A stretch of DNA of 16,599 nt, taken from positions 1 through 16,599 of the forward strand of contig JAJBVQ010000111.1 in assembly GCA_020859745.1 (NCBI GenBank), written 5' to 3'. The position numbers were made by a program, and so were the translations under genes. The DNA comes from Rikenellaceae bacterium. Lineage in GTDB: Bacteria; Bacteroidota; Bacteroidia; Bacteroidales; Rikenellaceae. Below the pieces are notes generated by a model, which had not been told where the DNA came from, did no database searches, and saw only the letters and a list, made by a program, of their open reading frames with translations. Below are positions 1 through 7,349 of this stretch, in pieces; positions within the stretch are counted from its first letter, which is position 1, and every line of letters begins with the position of its first letter.

Positions 1-296
1 TTCGAGCCCATGTCGTATTCGAGAATCCGTCCGAACATCCACAGGGCGAACATGTTGAAAAAGATATGCGAGAAGCCGCCGTGCAGGACCATGTAGGTGA
101 CGGGCTGCCAGATGCGGAAATCGGGCGATTTCCAGAAGTGCAGGCCGAACAGGTCGATCATCCGCTCGCCGCCGATCCCCTGCGGCAGCAGGGTCTGGGC
201 CAGGAATACGATGACGTTCAGGATAATGAGGTTCATCACCACGCTCTGGCCCCACGAGGAGCCGCCGCGCGCACCGAAAATGTTATTGTTGTTCAT
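1..296 (-). CDS. Rhomboid family intramembrane serine protease (5' part only)
   Basis: The gene starts at an ATG (294-296) and runs off the left edge, so only about 98 N-terminal residues are visible. They begin MNNNNIFGARGGSSWGQSVV. A hydrophobic first membrane segment follows (roughly residues 20-38), then a loop with the typical KSPDFRIWQPVTYMVLHGGF, and then HIFFNMFALWMFGRILE. The HGGFSHIFFNM pattern matches the rhomboid second-membrane-segment histidine/asparagine (HxxxN) signature. The catalytic GxSG serine would lie beyond the window and cannot be checked. Rhomboids cleave membrane proteins within the bilayer. In Bacteroidetes one or two rhomboid genes commonly follow mutL, as here, but in this window a 685-bp repeat-filled gap separates them. 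Confidence 0.85.
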   Translation of the reverse strand, partial: MNNNNIFGARGGSSWGQSVVMNLIILNVIVFLAQTLLPQGIGGERMIDLFGLHFWKSPDFRIWQPVTYMVLHGGFSHIFFNMFALWMFGRILEYDMGS

Positions 297-425
297 TCGT
301 CTTGTGTTTCTTCATTCATTGGAGCCGCCGGTACGGCTGCCGTGGATGGTCTTGCGGGCGGTAACTAACACCTGTCCGGGCCGCCCCGTCGCCCACGGCA
401 ATCGAAGATTGCCCGGAGCGGCCCG

Positions 426-437
426 CCGCTGACGCGG
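426..437 (+). repeat. TGAC-loop hairpin, CCGC/GCGG stem
   Basis: This short hairpin has CCGC, loop TGAC, then GCGG. Identical cores follow the long hairpins at 11539-11550, 11714-11725 and 13657-13668. That links it to the same repeat family even though no complete long hairpin sits directly upstream here. Confidence 0.6.
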
Positions 438-453
438 GGACTAAATCGATTCG

Positions 454-504
454 GCCGGAGCCAGCGTGGACTGCTTGCAGGCCTACGCCCGGGGTGGCTC
501 CGGC
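454..504 (+). repeat. Long palindromic element, copy A (GGAGCCA type)
   Basis: The arms GCCGGAGCCA (454-463) and TGGCTCCGGC (495-504) are perfect over 10 bp. Inside are a GCGT/ACGC pairing and a CTGC-TT-GCAG hairpin. An unpaired CCGGGG lies just before the right arm. The copy is followed by CTGACCGCTGCCGCAGG, the family's usual right flank. A close relative lies at 4163-4211. Confidence 0.75.
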
Positions 505-595
505 CTGACCGCTGCCGCAGGGACTCGGCTATTCCCTCTCTCGGGTTCGACCTGTGGTGCCTGCGGGAACGCTGAAAAGACTGTTACTCCCGATT

Positions 596-646
596 CGGGC
601 CGCCCTCGCCCCCCACGGGGGCGGCCCGGCGGTTCTGACGAACCGC
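596..646 (+). repeat. Capped GC hairpin plus TGAC-loop hairpin
   Basis: CGGGCCGCCC (596-605) pairs perfectly with GGGCGGCCCG (619-628) around a C-rich loop. Immediately after it, GCGGTTC (629-635), loop TGAC and GAACCGC (640-646) form a perfect 7-bp hairpin. The same two-hairpin unit recurs at 3992-4041, where the first pair of arms is identical but the second stem has a different sequence. Confidence 0.75.
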
Positions 647-821
647 GCAAAAGACATCAGCTACTCGCTCTGTGCGAGTCCGGCCTGCGATGCCTGCAGG
701 AACGCCTAATAAACTGTAGCTATCCTGTCCGGCCCTGCACCCATCCCCCGAGCGGCCAAAGGCCGCCCGCCGCGGCTGCCGCTGGCGCGGAACTTCAGCT
801 ATTCGTTCTCTCGGCTTCGGG

Positions 822-884
822 CTGCCGCCACCGGGCGGACGCCGTAGGCGTCTGGCGGCAGGTCCGGCGACCCTGACGGGTCGC
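822..884 (-). repeat. Long palindromic element, copy B (inverse orientation) plus TGAC-loop hairpin
   Basis: The arms CTGCCGCCA (822-830) and TGGCGGCAG (853-861) pair perfectly. The inner stem GACGCC (838-843) pairs with GGCGTC (847-852) around a GTA loop. The one-sided bulge CCGGGCG (831-837) lies on the left, which is the mirror image of the plus-oriented copies. A perfect GCGACCC-TGAC-GGGTCGC hairpin follows at 867-884. The arm sequence differs completely from the other copies, but the architecture is the same. Confidence 0.65.
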
Positions 885-981
885 GCTAAACGCTTTTTAT
901 GGTTCGGCCTCGCGCTCCGGGACGAAAACCGTTCCCGCGCCAGCGGGCAAGGCCAGAGCATGCACCGAACCCCGTCATCCC

Positions 982-2991
982 CTATTTTTTCAGCCGTTTC
1001 GCGGCCTCGGCAGCCGAAACGACGGTCATCACCGGCCGCCCGTCCGGCGTATAGTTCGGCTCTTCGCAGGCAAACAGTTGCCGCACCAGCGCATCCGCCT
1101 CGACAGCGCTGACGCTGGTCGCCGCGCCGTTATTCCCGCCCCCGGCGAACAGGGCGGCGCAACAGCTCCGCGCCATTGCCGCCGCCAGCCGCTCGCGGTG
1201 GTTGTCCCGCAGCGACGCCCCCTCCTCCTTGATCTGCGCCAACAACTCCTCGACCGCGGCAGCCGGAGTAATGTCACTCCCCATCTCGACGGGAAGGCCG
1301 TACACCACGACGGTCGATCCCCCCATATCCCGCAGGTCGAAACCCATCGCCGCCAGCTCCGAGGTATGCTCCATCAGCAAAAAATGGTCCGAAGGCGACA
1401 GCTCGACGGTCTCGGGGAACAGGTCGCGCTGCCCCACCACCGAAAAGTCGTTCTCCACCCGTTTGAGGAACTCCTCGTAGGTGATCCGGAGTTTCGCCCG
1501 CGCCCGGTCGATAATCACCACGCCGTCCGCCGTGGTGGTCACGATGTATTTCCCGCCGCCGAACACGAGGCTGCGCGTTCCCCCGCCGTTCGCCGCCACG
1601 GCAGGAACAGGGTCGATAGGCAGAACGGCCTGTTCGGCCTCCCCCGCAGCCGATTCGTAGTCGCTGTACGACTCCTCGCCGGGCAGCAAAGACGCCGGGC
1701 CGGAAGACCGGCTCACGAAGTCGGGGATGGTCAGCGACGGCGGGATCATCTCGGTGAACGGGGCCTGTTCGGGGTCGTCGAACGCTTTCGGCCGGCCCGA
1801 AACGGCCCGGGAGGCAGGAGACGGCACGTCCCACTCCTTGCGGTCGTAGCTGCGGAACGGATTGTAGTTGTCCCGAACCGACACCGGCGGCGGAGCGGGC
1901 ATCTCTTTGGCAGCGCCGGAAGAACCGGAACCGGTGTACACGGGTATCTCCAGCCCCGGAACCGGATTCTCGAAGTCGAGCATCGGAACGACGTTGTGTT
2001 TTCCCAAACTCCGCGCCACGGCGGAGGCGAGCATCTGCCACATGGCCTGCTCGTCCTCGAACTTGATCTCGGTCTTCTGAGGGTGTATGTTCACGTCGAT
2101 CCGGGCGGGATCGACCTGTATGTAGATAAAATAGGAGGGGGTGTAGCCGTACGGCAACAATTTGCTGTACCCGCTGACCACCGCTTTCTGGAGGTAGGCG
2201 CTGCGGAAGTAACGTCCGTTGACGAAAAAGAACTGCTCGGTGCCGCTCTTCTTGGCGGTGGCGGGCAGCCCGATGTATCCGCCGATCCGGACGATGGGGG
2301 TATCCACATCCACATCCAGCAGCTTGTCGCCGGTCTTGCGCCCCACGATGGCGGCGATGCGCTGCCGGAGGCCCCCCGGAGCGAGGTTGAACAGGGTCTT
2401 GTCATCGGCTACGAGGGTAAAGGCGATCTCGGGATGGCACAGGGCCACCCGCTGGAACTCGGCGATGACCTGTTTGGTCTCGGTGGTGTCGGCTTTGAGG
2501 AATTTCCGCCGGGCGGGGGTGTTGAAAAAGAGGTTCCGGACGGTGATCTGGGTCCCTTTCGGACAGCTGACGCTCTCGGTCCGGGCATCGGCACCGGTGC
2601 CCCCGGCAATGGTCACGAGGGTCCCGACCTCATCTTCGGCGCGGCGGGTGCGAAGCTCGACTTCGGCCACAGAGGCAATAGAGGCCAGGGCTTCGCCGCG
2701 GAACCCGAAGGTGCGCAGGGCGAAGATGTCGCCGGATTTCCGGATCTTGGAGGTGGCGTGCCGGGCGAAGCACAAAACGGCGTCCTGCGATGCCATGCCG
2801 CTCCCGTCGTCGATCACCTGCACGAGGCTCTTGCCCCCGCCGCGCACCACGACGCTGACGGACATGGCCCCGGCATCGACGGCGTTCTCCATCAACTCCT
2901 TGACCATGGACGCTGGACGCTGGACCACTTCGCCGGCGGCGATCTGGTTGGCGACGTTGTCGGGCAGTATCTGGATCAGGTTGGCGGACAC
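982..2991 (-). CDS. mutL: DNA mismatch repair protein MutL
   Basis: MutL is the ATP-driven matchmaker of methyl-independent or methyl-directed mismatch repair. It couples mismatch-bound MutS to strand incision and excision in the cytoplasm. The 669-residue protein has the full GHKL ATPase core: ELMENAVDAGA (32-42), DDGSGM (61-66), TFGFRGEALASI (94-105) and GTQITVRNLFFNTPARR (146-162). The transducer domain follows (to about 330, with DVNIHPQKTEIKF). A Pro/Ser-rich linker covers about 340-470, and the C-terminal dimerisation domain covers about 475-669. The start is GTG at 2989-2991; an in-frame TAA lies 24 bases upstream with no ATG between. In place of the DQHAxxHExxxxE endonuclease motif it has IDRARAKLRITYE (494-506), although CEEPNYTPDGRP (642-653) is kept. 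The small membrane-protein gene lies 81 bp upstream and probably shares its transcript. Confidence 0.97.
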   Translation of the reverse strand: MSANLIQILPDNVANQIAAGEVVQRPASMVKELMENAVDAGAMSVSVVVRGGGKSLVQVIDDGSGMASQDAVLCFARHATSKIRKSGDIFALRTFGFRGEALASIASVAEVELRTRRAEDEVGTLVTIAGGTGADARTESVSCPKGTQITVRNLFFNTPARRKFLKADTTETKQVIAEFQRVALCHPEIAFTLVADDKTLFNLAPGGLRQRIAAIVGRKTGDKLLDVDVDTPIVRIGGYIGLPATAKKSGTEQFFFVNGRYFRSAYLQKAVVSGYSKLLPYGYTPSYFIYIQVDPARIDVNIHPQKTEIKFEDEQAMWQMLASAVARSLGKHNVVPMLDFENPVPGLEIPVYTGSGSSGAAKEMPAPPPVSVRDNYNPFRSYDRKEWDVPSPASRAVSGRPKAFDDPEQAPFTEMIPPSLTIPDFVSRSSGPASLLPGEESYSDYESAAGEAEQAVLPIDPVPAVAANGGGTRSLVFGGGKYIVTTTADGVVIIDRARAKLRITYEEFLKRVENDFSVVGQRDLFPETVELSPSDHFLLMEHTSELAAMGFDLRDMGGSTVVVYGLPVEMGSDITPAAAVEELLAQIKEEGASLRDNHRERLAAAMARSCCAALFAGGGNNGAATSVSAVEADALVRQLFACEEPNYTPDGRPVMTVVSAAEAAKRLKK

Positions 2992-3072
2992 GGTAGCTTC
3001 TATACGGATTCTTTATTCTATAAGTTTGCCGGTCACGCGGGACACGGCCCTAAACGAGTATCCCGGTGCGGG

Positions 3073-3372
3073 CTAAAAGGCTTTGCCGAAGTAGGTGAAC
3101 ATCAGGTAGAGCACGCCCACCACGAAGCCGAGGAAGATAACGGTTCGGATCACGTTGCGCTTGTTGCGCTGCACGCGCTGGCGCTCGCGCTCCTGCATCC
3201 TGAGCAGCCGCTTTTCGCGGATGTACATGCCGGGGCGGTATTCCCCTTCGGCGTAGTCTTCACCGAGGATCATGCGGCGGCGGGCTTCGCGCTCCTCGGC
3301 CTCAGGATCCCAATGGCGGGGTTTATATTCAAACCGGCGCGGCTTGCGCCCGAAGCCTGAAATTCCAAACAT
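3073..3372 (-). CDS. Small conserved-type membrane protein of unknown function
   Basis: This 99-residue protein has a very basic, charged N-terminal part. It includes RRFEYKPRHW (12-21), an acidic/basic stretch around EAEEREARRR (24-33), and a probably helical EKRLLRMQERERQRVQRNKR (53-72). One C-terminal membrane segment follows (about 76-94), leaving a short tail. That suggests a tail-anchored inner-membrane protein with a cytoplasmic basic helix. From memory, small proteins of this type often precede mutL in Bacteroidetes, and some have been given doubtful database names such as riboflavin synthase subunit beta. Nothing here supports an enzymatic role. The ATG start at 3370-3372 follows a good -7 box at 3394-3401. 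The gene lies 81 bp upstream of mutL and is probably co-transcribed with it. Confidence 0.8.
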   Translation of the reverse strand: MFGISGFGRKPRRFEYKPRHWDPEAEEREARRRMILGEDYAEGEYRPGMYIREKRLLRMQERERQRVQRNKRNVIRTVIFLGFVVGVLYLMFTYFGKAF

Positions 3373-3393
3373 GGCGGTCTGCGTTTAATTTTA

Positions 3394-3401
3394 CAAAGAT
3401 A
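3394..3401 (-). promoter_or_regulatory. Bacteroidetes-type -7 box for the small-protein/mutL transcript
   Basis: On the minus strand the sequence reads TATCTTTG, matching the Bacteroidetes TAnnTTTG -7 consensus. It lies 22-29 bases before the ATG of the 99-residue protein. A clear TTTG -33 box is not visible at the expected distance. Confidence 0.6.
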
Positions 3402-3697
3402 GCATATTTTGAACGTTCCGGACGGGGTTTTCATTGTACGAAACGGTTTTTTAAAGGCACGGAAAATGGGAGAACTCTCCTCCGGAGATGGTGGTAATGG
3501 GCGGTTACGGTCCGGCCCCTGTCTGTACTACAGGCTGTAACTATCCGATTCGGACCGCCCACGCCCCCCTCGGGACAACCCGCCGGTGCCACGGGGAGTT
3601 AGCCGGTACTCTCGGACTCAGGCAGCCGCCTCCGGGCGAAGCCGCTTTGCCGCTTGGGCGTGGCTCAACGCTCACGCGGAGACTTTACACTCTTCCG

Positions 3698-3713
3698 GCG
3701 ACCGCAAGGTCGC
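3698..3713 (+). repeat. GCAA-loop hairpin
   Basis: GCGACC (3698-3703), loop GCAA and GGTCGC (3708-3713) form a perfect 6-bp hairpin. The same 16-base sequence recurs at 11332-11347. GCAA is a GNRA-type loop, which would be very stable in RNA. Confidence 0.6.
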
Positions 3714-3716
3714 GGG

Positions 3717-3787
3717 TCCCGGAGCCACCCCCGGCGAAGGGGCACAATCCTCGGCAAACTCGGACAGCCCCTCCGCTGGCTCCGGGA
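3717..3787 (-). repeat. Long palindromic element, copy C (inverse orientation)
   Basis: The arms TCCCGGAGCCA (3717-3727) and TGGCTCCGGGA (3777-3787) are perfect over 11 bp. The CCCCCGG-like bulge lies next to the left arm, and CCCCTCCGC lies next to the right arm, so this is the reverse complement of the consensus. Its right flank CGAAAATCATTCCCGCG closely resembles the block at about 920-937. Confidence 0.75.
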
Positions 3788-3991
3788 CGAAAATCATTCC
3801 CGCGTCAGCGGGCGGGCCGGTGCCGCTCGGCACTCGATCCGGGAGTTTACTTCGCCAATAGCGGAGGCCCGCAATAAGGCCGCAAGCGTCCTGATTGCAA
3901 TCCCTCCCGGGCGACCGACCCGCAACTGCCGGCTTCCTCCACTGACTCCGGCCTGACCGCTAACGCGGAAACCCGGCTATTCGCCCGCTTT

Positions 3992-4041
3992 CGGGCCGCC
4001 CACGCCCCCCACGGGGCGGCCCGGCCATTCTGACGAATGGC
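3992..4041 (+). repeat. Capped GC hairpin plus TGAC-loop hairpin, second copy
   Basis: CGGGCCGCCC (3992-4001) pairs with GGGCGGCCCG (4014-4023). It is followed directly by GCCATTC (4024-4030), loop TGAC and GAATGGC (4035-4041). Compared with 596-646 the first stem is identical. The second stem has changed on both sides so that pairing is kept. Confidence 0.75.
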
Positions 4042-4162
4042 GCAAAAGACCCCGGCTACCCGCTTTAGTAGGTTCAGGCTGGTGCCTGGGGGTGGACGCC
4101 GAAGGCGCTGGCGGCGGCCGTAAACATATCATCGGCCCGCCGTTGCCACAGAAACTTTTAAA

Positions 4163-4211
4163 CCGGAGCCAGCGTGAACTGCTTGCAGGCCTAAGCCCGG
4201 GGTGGATCCGG
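4163..4211 (+). repeat. Long palindromic element, copy D
   Basis: CCGGAGCCA (4163-4171) pairs with TGGATCCGG (4203-4211) with one mismatch. The interior (AGCGTGAACTGCTTGCAGG) is nearly identical to copy A at 454-504. The right flank reads CCTGACTGCTGACGCGCAG. Confidence 0.7.
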
Positions 4212-4457
4212 CCTGACTGCTGACGCGCAGGCGTTGCCTGTCTTGCTGGCTGTAACTACCCCATTCGGGCGCCCCGGCCCCCTTGAATCCTCAAAAAACA
4301 CCAGCAAAAGACCCAACGGGTCCGCCCGGCGTTCCTCACGAAACGCGCAATTCGCTCTCTCGGATTCTGCCTTGCGCTCCCTCCCGAGCGGCTGAAAGCC
4401 GCCCGGCGCTGAGGCCGCAGCAGGCACGGGCATCCCGAATGCGGAAGGCGTCAGCGG

Positions 4458-4501
4458 AAAAATGCGCGTGCCGGAAGGGGAATGTTCCCCTTCCGGCACG
4501 C
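4458..4501 (-). terminator. Rho-independent terminator of pgi
   Basis: Arms of 17 bases (4466-4482 and 4485-4501) pair perfectly; the core is GCCGGAAGGGGAA with its complement. On the minus strand the hairpin is followed by ATTTTT (complement of AAAAA at 4458-4462). It begins about 20 bases after the pgi stop codon, the right place and orientation for an intrinsic terminator. Unlike the other hairpins nearby it has no one-sided bulge and does belong to a T-tract, so I do not count it in the repeat family. Confidence 0.8.
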
Positions 4502-4520
4502 ACCGAAAACCGCGAACGGC

Positions 4521-5876
4521 TTACAGCCTCGCCCGCAACGCCTCGCCCTCCTTCTCATAACCCGGCTTGCCGAGCAGGGCGAACATATTCTTCTTGTAAG
4601 CCTCCACCCCCGGCTGGTCGAACGGATTGACGCCCAGCGCGTAACCGCTGATCCCGCATGCCTTCTCGAACATATAGAGCAGCGCGCCGATCGTATGCGC
4701 GTCGATCTTCGGGAGTTCGACGGCGATGTTCGGCACCCCGCCGTCCACATGGGCCAGCATGGTTCCGAGGATAGCCATTTTGTTCACTTCGCCGATGTGC
4801 TTCCCGGCCAGGAAGTTCAGCCCGTCGAGGTTCTCCTTGTCGGCTTCGATCTTAAAGGTGTGGGCAGGTTCGGCAATGCGTATAACCGTCTCGAACAGCG
4901 TCCGCTCGCCCTCCTGGATATACTGCCCCATCGAGTGCAGGTCGGCGGTCAGGGTAACGGATGCCGGGAAGATCCCCTTGCCCTCCTTGCCCTCGCTCTC
5001 GCCGTAGAGCTGTTTCCACCACTCGCCGATATTCTGCAACTTGGGTTCGTACGAAGCCAGTATCTCGACCTTCTTGCCCGCACGATACAGCGCCGTCCTT
5101 GCCGCTGCGTACAGCATCGCCGGATTCTCCCCAAAAGGCGCGTCCGCGGTAAGTTTCTCCATCTCTGCGGCCCCGGCCACCAGCGCGCGGATGTCCACTC
5201 CGGCCACCGCCAAAGGCAGCAGGCCCACCGGCGTCAGCACGGAGTACCGCCCGCCGACGTTATCCGGAATGACGAAGGTCTTGTACCCTTCGGTATCGGC
5301 CAGTTTCCGCAGCGCCCCTTTGGACTCGTCGGTCACGGCCACGATACGCCGCGCGGCCCCCTCCTTGCCGTACCGTTTCTCGATCTGGTCGCGGATAATC
5401 CGGAACGCGATGGCGGGTTCGGTCGTAGTCCCGGACTTGGAGATGACGATGGTGGCGATGTCGTAGTTTTTCACGGCCTCCATCAGTTCCCACGTATAAT
5501 CCTCGCTGATATTCTGCCCGGCGAAGACCACGCGGGGGTTCACCCCTTTTTTGGGCGCGGTGAGGCTGTCGAACGACCCGCTGAGGGCCTCCAGCACGGC
5601 TTTGGCCCCAAGATATGAGCCGCCGATGCCGATGGCGATAATGATGTCGGCCTCTCCGCGCAACACCTCTGCGGCGGCCTGAATCTCACTCAGTTGTGCC
5701 TCGGTAATGGAGGAAGGCAGATTGACCCACCCGAGGAAGTCGTTCCCTTTGCCTTTGCCGGAATGAAGCAGTTCATTGGCCTGCTCGATCTCGGGCCTGA
5801 GCGCGTCGATGTCGGCGGCGGTCACCGCCGAAGCGGGGGCGAAAATCTTGTCGATCCGTACGTTCACACTTTTCAT
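4521..5876 (-). CDS. pgi: Glucose-6-phosphate isomerase
   Basis: Pgi interconverts glucose-6-phosphate and fructose-6-phosphate in glycolysis and gluconeogenesis (cytoplasmic). At 451 residues it is the shorter Bacillus/Bacteroidetes form rather than the roughly 550-residue proteobacterial form. Visible motifs are AIGIGGSYLGAK (81-92), the SIS-domain phosphate-binding ISKSGTTTEP (145-154), VGGRYSVLTPVG (207-218), and GESEGKEGKG (292-301) carrying the catalytic-base Glu region. LHSMGQ (313-318) contains the ring-opening His, and GVNPFDQPGVEAYKK (415-429) is the second PGI signature with the active-site Lys. All key parts are present. The start is ATG at 5874-5876. gpsA lies 172 bp upstream, with a long palindrome between them; a strong terminator follows. 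Confidence 0.98.
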   Translation of the reverse strand: MKSVNVRIDKIFAPASAVTAADIDALRPEIEQANELLHSGKGKGNDFLGWVNLPSSITEAQLSEIQAAAEVLRGEADIIIAIGIGGSYLGAKAVLEALSGSFDSLTAPKKGVNPRVVFAGQNISEDYTWELMEAVKNYDIATIVISKSGTTTEPAIAFRIIRDQIEKRYGKEGAARRIVAVTDESKGALRKLADTEGYKTFVIPDNVGGRYSVLTPVGLLPLAVAGVDIRALVAGAAEMEKLTADAPFGENPAMLYAAARTALYRAGKKVEILASYEPKLQNIGEWWKQLYGESEGKEGKGIFPASVTLTADLHSMGQYIQEGERTLFETVIRIAEPAHTFKIEADKENLDGLNFLAGKHIGEVNKMAILGTMLAHVDGGVPNIAVELPKIDAHTIGALLYMFEKACGISGYALGVNPFDQPGVEAYKKNMFALLGKPGYEKEGEALRARL

Positions 5877-5931
5877 AATGCGTGTATTTTAGTTAATCTC
5901 TATTTTGACAGCTATTTTAAAGGTTCCCGCG

Positions 5932-6019
5932 TAGCGGTCGTCCCGGAGCCATCCCGGGCGGAGGGGCGAAACTTCGCGATGCTTCGTTTAACTCTCCGCT
6001 GGCTCCGGGACGACCGCTA
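5932..6019 (-). repeat. Long palindromic element, copy E, with 20-bp perfect arms, between gpsA and pgi
   Basis: The left arm (5932-5951) is the exact reverse complement of the right arm (6000-6019), which starts TGGCTCCGGGACG. With one-base slips the pairing extends through CCCGCG and CGCGG on the outside. Inside, the bulge CCCGGG lies next to the left arm and CTCTCCGC next to the right arm, so this is the inverse orientation. It is the only large feature in the 172-bp gpsA-pgi gap and could affect read-through or mRNA stability between the two genes. Confidence 0.8.
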
Positions 6020-6048
6020 ACGCGGAAATTTACGGTATAAATCCCTTT

Positions 6049-7062
6049 TTATTTTAACTGATCCAATATGCTTTTCAGCTCCACCGCGGGGCTTTTCCGC
6101 TCGTAGAGTATCCGGTAGACGGCCTCGGCGATGGGCATCCCGATCCCGAACCGCGAGCGCAGCCGGTGAATGCAGTCGGCGGCATAATAGCCCTCGGCGA
6201 TCATGTTCATCTCCATCTGGGCGTTCCTGACCGAATACCCTTTCCCGATCATCACCCCGAAGGTGCGGTTGCGGCTGAACTGCGAATAACAGGTGACAAG
6301 CAAGTCCCCCAGATACGCGGAGTTGCAGACGTTCCGCTCGGCCGCGAAGGTAGCGGTCAGGAAGCGTTCCATCTCCAATGCGGCGTTGGAGATCAGCACG
6401 GCCAAAAAATTATCCCCGTATCCGATCCCGTGGGCGATCCCCACGGCGATGGCGTAGATATTCTTCAGCACGGCGGCGTACTCGGCGCCGTATATATCGG
6501 CTGAGGTGGTAACGCGGATGTAGTCGTTGGCGAATTTAGCGCCGAGCTGTTCCGCGATCCCGGGGTCTTTGCACACCATGGTCAAATAGGACAGGCGTTC
6601 GAGGGCCACCTCCTCGGCATGGCAAGGCCCGGTGACGATCCCGATGCGGTCGAAGGGCACGCCGTACCGCCGGTTGAACCACTCGGCGACGGTCAGGTAC
6701 CCGTCGGGAACGATCCCTTTGATGGCGGAGACGATGAATTTCCCGTCCAGCGCGCGTTTATCGAGAGGCTCCAATGTAAGTCCGAGGAAGGCGGAAGGCA
6801 CGGCGAAGATAATAACGTCGGAATCCCGCACGGCGGAGCGTATGTCGTCAGTGACGGTGAGCCGGTCGGTGAAGAAGTGTACCTGGCTGAGGTATTTGGG
6901 GTTGGTGCGGTGCAAGGACAGGTGTGCCTTCACATCGGGATTGCGGACGTGCCAGCGAACGGTGGAGCCGTTTTCCAAAAGTATCTTGACGATGGCGGTG
7001 GCCCAGCTGCCGTACCCGACGACGGCGCAAATGGAGTCTTTATGGATCCGGGGTTGTGACAT
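6049..7062 (-). CDS. gpsA: Glycerol-3-phosphate dehydrogenase, NAD(P)+
   Basis: GpsA reduces dihydroxyacetone phosphate to sn-glycerol-3-phosphate, the backbone for phospholipid synthesis (cytoplasmic). The 337-residue protein has the N-terminal Rossmann loop VVGYGSWATAI (14-24), SAIKGIVPDGY (112-122) and GPCHAEEVALER (145-156). AAVLKNIYAIAVGIAHG (196-212) carries the catalytic Lys200, followed by GYGDNFLAVL (224-233), GDLLVTCYS (252-260) and SRNRTFG (263-269). The length and motifs fit Bacteroidetes GpsA; GYGSWA replaces the more common GAGSWG, as is usual in the phylum as far as I recall. The start is ATG at 7060-7062, with a possible -7 box at 7082-7089. In many Bacteroidales lysS precedes gpsA; here the upstream neighbour is rodA across a 481-bp repeat-filled gap. 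Confidence 0.97.
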   Translation of the reverse strand: MSQPRIHKDSICAVVGYGSWATAIVKILLENGSTVRWHVRNPDVKAHLSLHRTNPKYLSQVHFFTDRLTVTDDIRSAVRDSDVIIFAVPSAFLGLTLEPLDKRALDGKFIVSAIKGIVPDGYLTVAEWFNRRYGVPFDRIGIVTGPCHAEEVALERLSYLTMVCKDPGIAEQLGAKFANDYIRVTTSADIYGAEYAAVLKNIYAIAVGIAHGIGYGDNFLAVLISNAALEMERFLTATFAAERNVCNSAYLGDLLVTCYSQFSRNRTFGVMIGKGYSVRNAQMEMNMIAEGYYAADCIHRLRSRFGIGMPIAEAVYRILYERKSPAVELKSILDQLK

Positions 7063-7081
7063 CTCTGACGTTTAGCAGAGG

Positions 7082-7089
7082 TAAAGATA
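7082..7089 (-). promoter_or_regulatory. Possible -7 box for gpsA
   Basis: The minus strand reads TATCTTTA, one base off the TAnnTTTG consensus. It lies 20-27 bases upstream of the gpsA ATG in a locally AT-rich stretch. No clear -33 box was found, so this is tentative. Confidence 0.4.
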
Positions 7090-7349
7090 ATACTTTTTCG
7101 GCGATCGTATGCTGTTTCACCGTGCGGCTGACAGGTGACGCGGCTGTTATACGCGCTGTAATCGCGGAGACTGTTTTTATCTATTCCTGCGATTCGCAGC
7201 ATCGGACGTGTTGCGTCTCTTATCGAGGTTTGCAACGCCAGATTTGACGCCACCACGCAGGAACGCAGGTCCCCCGGGTAAGGTAATTACAGCCCGGTCG
7301 GAGTGTCCGGAGGCACCGCTTCCTGGTCTGTTGTCTTTACGGAGTTCAA

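Larger units (their letters stand above)
297..981. other. Non-coding gap between mutL and rhomboid gene, filled with palindromic modules
   Basis: No convincing gene lies in these 685 bases. From left to right I see an AT-richer leader of the rhomboid gene (297-370) and a CCGC-TGAC-GCGG hairpin (426-437). Next come a GGAGCCA-type hairpin (454-504), a capped GC hairpin (596-628) with a TGAC-loop hairpin (629-646), and a GCGGCC-AAA-GGCCGC hairpin (about 752-766). These are followed by an inverse-orientation long hairpin (822-861), another TGAC-loop hairpin (867-884), and a half copy resembling the 3' flank of the 3717-3787 element (about 914-949). Linkers of the type CTATTCGCTCTCTCGGGTTCGG occur between modules. 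No promoter for the rhomboid gene was clear. Confidence 0.7.
3373..4520. other. Non-coding gap between pgi and the small-protein gene, rich in palindromic modules
   Basis: No real gene is seen in these 1148 bases. The right end holds the pgi terminator (4458-4501) and the left end the promoter of the small-protein gene. Between them are an AAGCCGC-TTT-GCCGCTT palindrome (3639-3655), a GCGACC-GCAA-GGTCGC hairpin (3698-3713) and a long hairpin in inverse orientation (3717-3787). These are followed by CCCGC-GTCA-GCGGG (3799-3812), a 17-nt block shared in inverse orientation with 11138-11154 (3819-3835), and the double hairpin at 3992-4041. A degenerate hairpin (about 4085-4125), a long hairpin (4163-4211), a disrupted capped hairpin (about 4266-4330) and a GCGGCT-GAA-AGCCGC hairpin (4388-4402) complete the gap. 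Confidence 0.7.

Noticed and set aside
466..876. Open frames inside the repeat-filled gaps (also 3488-3877, 7303-7617 and 11380-11826)
   Set aside because: Their translations are low-complexity products of the palindromic modules (Gly, Arg, Pro, Ala, Ser). They have no motif, no start signal and no conservation between copies.
297..981. CRISPR array
   Set aside because: The repeats are long, variable and palindromic, occur in both orientations, and lack regular spacers or cas genes.
1078..3360. A 760-codon open frame on the plus strand opposite mutL
   Set aside because: It is an antisense shadow of mutL and the small-protein gene, caused by GC-rich third codon positions. It shows no protein motif, while the opposite strand encodes complete MutL.
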